DNA of 38,761 nt from CAZJLP01 sp964546955 (lineage in GTDB: Bacteria > Verrucomicrobiota > Verrucomicrobiia > Opitutales > Opitutaceae), in the NCBI GenBank assembly GCA_964546955.1, contig CAZJLP010000049.1, forward strand, positions 1 through 38,761, in the 5' to 3' direction. The notes below the pieces were generated by a model. The model saw only the letters and a list, made by a program, of their open reading frames with translations. It made no database searches and was not told where the DNA came from. Shown one piece after another: positions 33,987-38,761 of the stretch; within the stretch, counting starts at the first letter, position 1, and every line of letters begins with the position of its first letter. A program made the translations under genes and the position numbers.

Positions 33987-34715
33987 ATGAGCACAGAAAC
34001 CATTCCTCATCCTCCCGTCGCTTCCCGCGAACAATGGCTCACTTCCCGACTCCGGCTCCTGCAAAAGGAAAAACAGCTTACCAAGGAAAAGGACCGCGTC
34101 GCGGCCGAGCGGCGCCGGTTGCCGATGGTGCAGCTAGAAAAGGACTACTTCTTCGACGGTCCAGAAGGCCGAGCAAAGCTTGGTGCGCTTTTCAATGGCC
34201 GCCGCCAGCTGATCGTCTATCATTTCATGTTCGATCCGGCTTGGGACAAAGGCTGCCCCGGCTGCACAGGCTACGTGGATTCGTTGGGTGATCTCTCCTT
34301 GCTCAACGAGAGGGATACGCACTTCGTTCTCATTTCCCGCGCTCCTCTGCAAAAATTGGAAGCCTATAAAAAGCAGCGCGGTTGGAATCGGCCATGGTAC
34401 TCCTCTTTCGGCAGCGACTTTAACTATGACTTTCACGTCACACTCGACGAGAAAGTCAGCCCCATCGAATACAATTACCTCAACAAGCAGGAGCTGATCG
34501 CACGAGACGAGACCCATAATTTGGAAGGTGAAGCCCACGGCCTCAGTGTGTTCTTCCAAGTGGACGGTTTGATTTACCACACCTACTCCGTCTATGCACG
34601 GGGCGTCGAATGTCTGACCGATTCGTACAGCCTGCTCGACGTCACGCCCTACGGCAGGCAGGAGGATTTCGAAGATTCTCCCGAGGGTTGGCCACAAAGA
34701 CCGACGTACGGCTAA
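33987..34715 (+). CDS. DUF899 family thioredoxin-like protein
   Basis: The protein has 242 residues and no signal peptide. It is a clear paralogue of the protein at 6881: SREQWLTSRLRLLQKEKQLT, then GRRQLIVYHFMFDP, then CPGC with Cys90 and Cys93 at exactly the same residue numbers. SSFGSDFNYDFHVTL and YHTYSVYARGVE follow, and it ends with LLDVTPYGRQED. The helix before the core is charged, as in its partner. The thioredoxin-like strand-helix order and CxxC suggest a thiol-based activity, but I know of no demonstrated reaction. It is the last gene of the second ArsR-SRPBCC-DUF899 cassette; the Rieske gene follows after about 95 bases. Confidence 0.9.
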   Translation: MSTETIPHPPVASREQWLTSRLRLLQKEKQLTKEKDRVAAERRRLPMVQLEKDYFFDGPEGRAKLGALFNGRRQLIVYHFMFDPAWDKGCPGCTGYVDSLGDLSLLNERDTHFVLISRAPLQKLEAYKKQRGWNRPWYSSFGSDFNYDFHVTLDEKVSPIEYNYLNKQELIARDETHNLEGEAHGLSVFFQVDGLIYHTYSVYARGVECLTDSYSLLDVTPYGRQEDFEDSPEGWPQRPTYG

Positions 34716-34810
34716 GATGACGGGGGTAGCGCCTAACGCACGTCTGCAGGGGCCGAGCGCACGCGCCGAGGCAAAACCAAATTGATCAAAGCGGGCCTTG
34801 CTCTGGCCGG

Positions 34811-35839
34811 GTGAAGTGGTTTTGTCGACCCGTGGACACCTTGTTCCGTGAGCGGCCACCCCTTGCGAGCGGCACTGAACCGGTTTTCGCTCCCGCGCCC
34901 GTTTCGTGGTATTATCTGGGGTCGCGACAAGAACTCGACCGAGGGCCTCTTCGCTACGACCTGCCGAACAACATCAGTTATGTCGGGTTTCTGACGGAGA
35001 ACGGAGTGCCTGTCGTGCTCAGCGGTCGCTGCTCACATATGGGCGCCGATCTCGCGAAAGGCTGCGTCCGGGGCGACCGTCTCGCCTGCCCACTTCACGG
35101 CTGGGAGTACGACGCGCACGGCATTTGCCAACGAATTCCCGTCTCGCCCGACCAATGCCCCCCTTCGTTTGCCCGCCAAACAAGCTTTCCCGTGACCGAA
35201 CGTGGAGGACATATCTTTTTTTTCAACCACGCGCAGCCGCGTTTCAGCGCCCCCTTTTTCGACGGCGTGGAGCCGTCGGCGCTCCTGGCGGCACCGGCCT
35301 TCGATATGCACGATGATGTTCCGTGGTATTTTGTCGGGGCCAACGGCTTCGACGTGCAGCATTTCAAGAATGCCCATGATCGCGTGCTTCTCGGCGAGCC
35401 AGTGGTGGATTCACCCGCCGAGTATGCCAAACGAATCGTCCTGCGCCTCGGAGTCGCAGGGCAGTCCGTGACCGATCGGCTCACTCGTCTGTTCGCCGGC
35501 CCCGAGTTGACCATGACCGTGACCGTTTGGGGCGGCACCCTGATTTTCGTCACCGCACGGTTTCGTCGCACGACGACGTACGGCCTCATGACCGTTAAGC
35601 CAATCGAACCGAATGCGGTGCACGCTCGGGTCGTCGTCTGGACCCGTCGCAGCGGCGGGCCGTTCGGACGCCTCATTCTCGATTCATTGAGCGCATCGTT
35701 GCGACGCTGGTTCATTCGACAATTTCTGCGTTCGGACCAAGGACGCATGTCCGGAGCACGCTACAATGCCGGTCGCTTGATCGAAGCCGACAAACCCTTT
35801 GCCGACTACATGGAATGGCTAAGACGAATTCACCACTAG
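34811..35839 (+). CDS. Rieske non-heme iron oxygenase
   Basis: The protein has 342 residues from GTG 34811. The Rieske [2Fe-2S] domain has both ligand pairs: Cys74-x-His76 (CSHMGADL) and Cys93-x-x-His96 (CPLHGWEY). The C-terminal catalytic domain has the mononuclear iron motif NGFDVQHFKNAHD, with His184 and His189, and Asp181 in the position that links to the Rieske cluster. Such enzymes hydroxylate or desaturate aromatic, sterol-like or other lipophilic substrates with O2 and an external reductase. No reductase gene is next to it. The single-chain layout resembles the oxygenases acting on large lipophilic substrates rather than two-subunit ring dioxygenases (inference). The next gene starts 13 bases downstream, so an operon through 37481 is likely. 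Confidence 0.88.
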   Translation: MKWFCRPVDTLFRERPPLASGTEPVFAPAPVSWYYLGSRQELDRGPLRYDLPNNISYVGFLTENGVPVVLSGRCSHMGADLAKGCVRGDRLACPLHGWEYDAHGICQRIPVSPDQCPPSFARQTSFPVTERGGHIFFFNHAQPRFSAPFFDGVEPSALLAAPAFDMHDDVPWYFVGANGFDVQHFKNAHDRVLLGEPVVDSPAEYAKRIVLRLGVAGQSVTDRLTRLFAGPELTMTVTVWGGTLIFVTARFRRTTTYGLMTVKPIEPNAVHARVVVWTRRSGGPFGRLILDSLSASLRRWFIRQFLRSDQGRMSGARYNAGRLIEADKPFADYMEWLRRIHH

Positions 35840-35852
35840 CACGCTTTCGCTC

Positions 35853-36452
35853 ATGAAAACCACCACCCTGTTTACAATCCTGTTGTTGGCTGCCACCGCC
35901 GTAGCCCAACCTCCTCCTCCTTCCGCCGCCACCGACGCCAGCACGGCAATCACTCAGCTGCGCACGGGATTGGTCGAAAGTTTTGTCAAAAACGATATCG
36001 ATCGGCTCATCACTTATCTCGATCCGGACGTCGTGGTGACTTGGCAGAATGGCGAAGTATGCCGGGGACCCGAAGCCGTTCGCACCTACTATCAGCGTAT
36101 GATGACAGGCGAGAATCGCATCGTCCGCGAAGTAAAGGCCGAACCGGAAGTGCTCGGCCGGCATGTATACGGAGACTGGGCACTTTCTTGGGGCAATCTA
36201 CACGATCACTTTATTCTCACCGATGGCCGCGACCTCCCGCTGAATACCTTGTTCACCGCGACCATCAAAAAAAGTGGCGACCGCTGGCTTGTTTCTGGTT
36301 TCCACGCTTCGGTCAACGCCTTCGATAATCCCGTCCTAAAACTCGCTATTCGGAAGACCTCGCTCTGGACCGGCATCGGGGCGGGAATCATCGGCTTGCT
36401 CGTCGGCACCGTGATCGGCAGAAGACGGCGAAGTCAATCGCCCGCCGCCTAG
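35853..36452 (+). CDS. secreted SnoaL/NTF2-like protein with C-terminal membrane helix
   Basis: The protein has 199 residues. A signal peptide covers about 1-18 (TTLFTILLLAATAVAQ), then a Pro-rich linker. The NTF2-like domain runs from about 30 to 155 (VESFVKNDIDRLITYLDPDVVVTW, PEAVRTYYQRMM, SWGNLHDHFILTDG, FTATIKKSGDRWLVSGFHASV). One membrane helix at about 173-190 (GIGAGIIGLLVGTVIG) ends in RRRRS. The layout places the domain in the periplasm, tethered at its C-terminus. It belongs to the DUF4440/SnoaL-like group. It sits between the Rieske and hydrolase genes with gaps of 13 and 3 bases, so it probably serves the same pathway, perhaps binding a lipophilic intermediate. Confidence 0.8.
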   Translation: MKTTTLFTILLLAATAVAQPPPPSAATDASTAITQLRTGLVESFVKNDIDRLITYLDPDVVVTWQNGEVCRGPEAVRTYYQRMMTGENRIVREVKAEPEVLGRHVYGDWALSWGNLHDHFILTDGRDLPLNTLFTATIKKSGDRWLVSGFHASVNAFDNPVLKLAIRKTSLWTGIGAGIIGLLVGTVIGRRRRSQSPAA

Positions 36453-36455
36453 GCC

Positions 36456-37481
36456 GTGTCTCCCGCAGTTCCGCCCTTGTCGGCGGCTGACGCCGCACTC
36501 CTTGCCGAGGCCGCTCAGTATTTACATTCCGAACGCGCGAATACCGCGTCGGAAAAAGCGGACCTGTGCGAAACCGCTCGAACACGCGGCCTGGATTTCG
36601 CAACAGCCCTCTGCTTTCAGCGTCTCCAACAGATCACGGTCAACGCTTCGTTCCGCTCTCATGTCGCGGAGATACCGGAAAACATCCGACTTCCCGTTCC
36701 CGATCTGATCGCCATCGCTCCGGGCGCATTTTATCGCGAACATCAAGGGACCGGAGCGGATGGCAGCGCCATTCTCCAGATTGCGCGCGATCTGGGTTGT
36801 CCGGCGGCACTCATCCCGGTGCCGAGTTTCGGCCGCGTCGACAGCAACGCGCGGCATGTGCGCGACTGGTTGTTAAACCGTCCCGAGCGGCGAATTGTCC
36901 TGCTCAGCCTGAGCAAAGGCGGGGCCGACGTCAAACGGTGCCTCGCCCAGCCCCGCAGTTCCGAAGCCTTCGAAAAAGTAGCGGCCTGGTTGAGTTTAAG
37001 CGGCATCGTACAAGGAACACCTCTCATCGCCTGGCTGCGCGCACGTCGCTTGCGCTGGTGGGGAGTACACGGATTGCTTTGGCTCCGCGGGCAGCGAGGC
37101 GCGGCCCTTCGGGATCTCCGCCACGGCACAGATTCGTTACTGAATCCGTGGCCGGCGCTGCCGGATCATCTGACCGTTGTCCATGTGTGCGGGGTGCCGT
37201 TGCGCCACCATCTGCACCACCCGTGGGCAGCCCGCGCGTACGACCGTCTAGCGCCGCTTGGTCCCAACGATGGCGGTGGAATTCTGCTGGCAGACCTCCT
37301 TTCCCTGCCAGGAATCGTTTATCCGATCTGGGGCGCCGACCACTACTTGCAGCCTTGCTGGGATGTCACACCCTTGGTGCGGGCCATCATAGCCGGCGCT
37401 GCCTCTTTTTCCGCGCGGCGCCAAACGATCCTGTCGGCCACGGCACCGAGCGCGGCGCCAGCCGCGAGATCGACCACATAG
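36456..37481 (+). CDS. alpha/beta-hydrolase-like protein
   Basis: The protein has 341 residues from GTG 36456, 3 bases after the previous stop. The N-terminal 60 residues are helical (AADAALLAEAAQYLHSE). Then comes LPVPDLIAIAPGAFYREHQGTGADG and the RRIVLLSLSKGGADVKR strand-turn-helix, a nucleophile-elbow-like motif with Ser in SLSKGG, where the first Gly of GxSxG is Ser. A late YPIWGADHYLQPCWD contains a possible catalytic His. It may act on a lipid or ester. The last 46 codons overlap the convergent PAP2 gene; the WGADHYLQP block, at 37330-37356, lies only partly inside the overlap. The tail after about 37405 looks unconstrained. It belongs to the Rieske operon by spacing. Confidence 0.65.
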   Translation: MSPAVPPLSAADAALLAEAAQYLHSERANTASEKADLCETARTRGLDFATALCFQRLQQITVNASFRSHVAEIPENIRLPVPDLIAIAPGAFYREHQGTGADGSAILQIARDLGCPAALIPVPSFGRVDSNARHVRDWLLNRPERRIVLLSLSKGGADVKRCLAQPRSSEAFEKVAAWLSLSGIVQGTPLIAWLRARRLRWWGVHGLLWLRGQRGAALRDLRHGTDSLLNPWPALPDHLTVVHVCGVPLRHHLHHPWAARAYDRLAPLGPNDGGGILLADLLSLPGIVYPIWGADHYLQPCWDVTPLVRAIIAGAASFSARRQTILSATAPSAAPAARSTT

Positions 37482-38014
37482 TGCTGCCGCGTGGCAACGG
37501 TCGCATAGAGGATCGCCACTCCCCAGGCGAGGCCCAGCGCAATCGTTTCCCGGCGAACGAGAGGAAGCCACAAGCGTCGGGCGAGCAACCCGAGGTAGAC
37601 CAGGAACGAGGCGTGAAGCGACGGAAACGCGTTGAAAGGCCCGTCCAGCGCCACGATGAGGCCCATCATCCCATCTGCCGCTCCTGCCGGCCGGGGAGAG
37701 GCGACGGGAACAATCGCGAAAAGCGCAAAACTCACGACAGACATCAAACCTACGCCGATGACATATCTACGGATAGTCGCAATATCGTCCAGCAGCCAGG
37801 GCAACACGGATGTGAGAAGAAACTGCGAAAGATAAACCCAGCACCAGATCTCCGGCCGATAAGGGATAGCTTGATCGAGCCACGTGAGGGGCGGATGCCA
37901 TAGAGGGAAAAACGCGTGCTGACCGAGGTACGTATACCCACACCAAAACACTCCATTGACCACGATGCTCAGCCAGAGTTTGAGGGGCCAGTGTGCTCGG
38001 AGTCGGGCAATCAC
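37343..38014 (-). CDS. PAP2-superfamily membrane phosphatase/transferase
   Basis: The protein has 223 residues from GTG 38014. This start follows the desaturase stop by one base; an ATG at 38053, inside the desaturase gene, is the alternative. Five to six membrane helices are visible. The catalytic loops carry FNAFPSLHASF (motif 2, with its His) and ATRQHYVVDLAAG (motif 3, His and Asp). The first motif is degenerate (SPRPAG). This pattern is that of the PAP2_3 group, which includes inositol-phosphoceramide-synthase-like and other lipid phosphotransferases. It likely removes or transfers a phospho-headgroup on a lipid in the membrane. It is co-transcribed with the desaturase. Its C-terminal 20 residues look non-conserved and overlap the hydrolase gene. 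Confidence 0.82.
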   Translation of the reverse strand: MIARLRAHWPLKLWLSIVVNGVFWCGYTYLGQHAFFPLWHPPLTWLDQAIPYRPEIWCWVYLSQFLLTSVLPWLLDDIATIRRYVIGVGLMSVVSFALFAIVPVASPRPAGAADGMMGLIVALDGPFNAFPSLHASFLVYLGLLARRLWLPLVRRETIALGLAWGVAILYATVATRQHYVVDLAAGAALGAVADRIVWRRAEKEAAPAMMARTKGVTSQQGCK

Positions 38015-38015
38015 G

Positions 38016-38761
38016 TTAGGGAATGACCTTTCCCGCGGAGCGGTTCTCCACACGGTCAGCGGCTTGTTTCGGCCCGCGCCACATCCTTAAATAGGCGGTC
38101 AGTAAAAAGCCCCGGCGTATATCGCCCTCCGCATTTGCCGCGGGAAGGTAAATCCAGGGCACCGAGGGGTGCTGGTGGTGCGTCAAATGCCAGTTGTGAT
38201 TCAACCAAAGAAGATCAAGTGGCCCCCAAATCCAGAGATTGCGAGCACCCCTGGTGACATGCCGTTCTGTGCCATAGTGGTGCACATACTGCATCGCGGA
38301 CCACATGAAGCCGAATCCCGCGTACATGATCGCATAATTCAGGACAGGTACGTGCCATAGCAGCACAATCCCCACATGCAGTGCAATCGCGGCGGCCGAC
38401 TCGATCCGGATCAACCGGCGGTAAGAAGGGTTCAGTGACTCCATGAAGGCCGCAGACGCTTGGTCGACGTGCCAGAATTTCTTATCCTCGCGAAAAGGCA
38501 GTAGCAGGAAAACGATGTTACTCAACACGACGACCACCCAATACAGTCCGGTCAAAATCCCGTACCACACGAGAAACTTCCAGACCTTGTGATCGCCATC
38601 GAAATAAAAATCGAAGGCTTCATCGTCGGAGCGATTGCGCAGATGATGGCCGAGGTGGCCCTGCCTAATAAGGTGGAAGGGAGCAGGAAAAAAAAGAGCC
38701 AGACCAGAGCCCGCGAGATCGTTCCACCTCCGATTGGTAAACAGCATAGCATGCTCCGCTT
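38016..38761 (-). CDS. fatty acid desaturase-like membrane enzyme (5' end outside window)
   Basis: The frame is open to the right edge, so the N-terminus is missing. The last residues of the first histidine box (x-A-E-H) are visible just upstream of an internal ATG at 38747. The second box reads HLIRQGHLGHHLRN (HxxHH type) and the third HNWHLTHHQHPSVPW. Membrane helices lie at about 52-82 and 120-155 of the visible part. Di-iron membrane desaturases/hydroxylases of this type act on fatty acyl chains, carotenoids or other lipids with O2. The 5' end is cut by the window edge, so the exact family cannot be settled. The stop is one base before the PAP2 start, so the two are an operon. A pathway with the Rieske oxygenase is possible. 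Confidence 0.8.
   Translation of the reverse strand, partial: AEHAMLFTNRRWNDLAGSGLALFFPAPFHLIRQGHLGHHLRNRSDDEAFDFYFDGDHKVWKFLVWYGILTGLYWVVVVLSNIVFLLLPFREDKKFWHVDQASAAFMESLNPSYRRLIRIESAAAIALHVGIVLLWHVPVLNYAIMYAGFGFMWSAMQYVHHYGTERHVTRGARNLWIWGPLDLLWLNHNWHLTHHQHPSVPWIYLPAANAEGDIRRGFLLTAYLRMWRGPKQAADRVENRSAGKVIP

Overview
The window is GC-rich chromosomal DNA that looks like an Opitutaceae-type Verrucomicrobium. This is an inference from gene content: an ECF sigma factor fused to a membrane domain, many secreted proteins of unknown family, ArsR/SRPBCC/DUF899 cassettes, a PL-type lyase and a beta-helix protein, and small GC-rich repeats between genes. No rRNA, tRNA, CRISPR array, transposase, integrase or phage gene was recognised. 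Both ends cut a gene: a RedB-like protein on the left and a fatty acid desaturase on the right.

Layout. 1-2653: RedB-like thioredoxin-fold protein and a hybrid histidine kinase, 2 bp apart. 3029-5418: an SRPBCC protein, a TPR protein, an orphan fragment of a UvrA-like gene and a secreted polysaccharide-lyase-like protein. 5781-7925: a cassette of ArsR repressor, SRPBCC protein, DUF899 thioredoxin-like protein and a small Cys-containing membrane protein. 8059-11921: a frameshifted secreted protein, a membrane-anchored zinc-protease-like protein and two unknown proteins. 12049-14642: two tandem paralogous membrane-anchored proteins. 15164-18206: a lipoprotein convergent with an ECF sigma factor that carries a membrane domain and a glycine-led pentapeptide repeat. 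18657-25790: a secreted beta-helix protein, a secreted TPR protein, an S9-peptidase-like protein lacking its catalytic serine, and a small secreted protein. 25947-31241: SelO, an NTF2-like protein, a divergent Nramp-family transporter and two unknown proteins. 31510-34715: a dienelactone hydrolase followed by a second ArsR, double-SRPBCC, DUF899 cassette. 34811-38761: a Rieske oxygenase, a secreted NTF2-like protein, an alpha/beta-hydrolase-like protein, then a PAP2 phosphatase and a desaturase on the other strand.

How the parts may work together. The two ArsR-SRPBCC-DUF899 cassettes are paralogous: the DUF899 proteins have their CxxC at the same residues (90 and 93), and each ArsR gene has an inverted repeat just upstream that could be its operator. 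The second cassette is next to a cofactor-free hydrolase whose upstream region carries related GGTTAAC motifs. This suggests a small repressor-controlled detoxification or redox response, but no ligand can be read from the sequence. The Rieske-to-desaturase end suggests lipid or isoprenoid modification.

The intergenic DNA is unusual. Several families of short GC-rich or inverted repeats recur between genes from about 5.4 to 18.4 kb, with a further copy of one family near 30.4 kb. One copy supplies the last codons of the sigma-factor gene.
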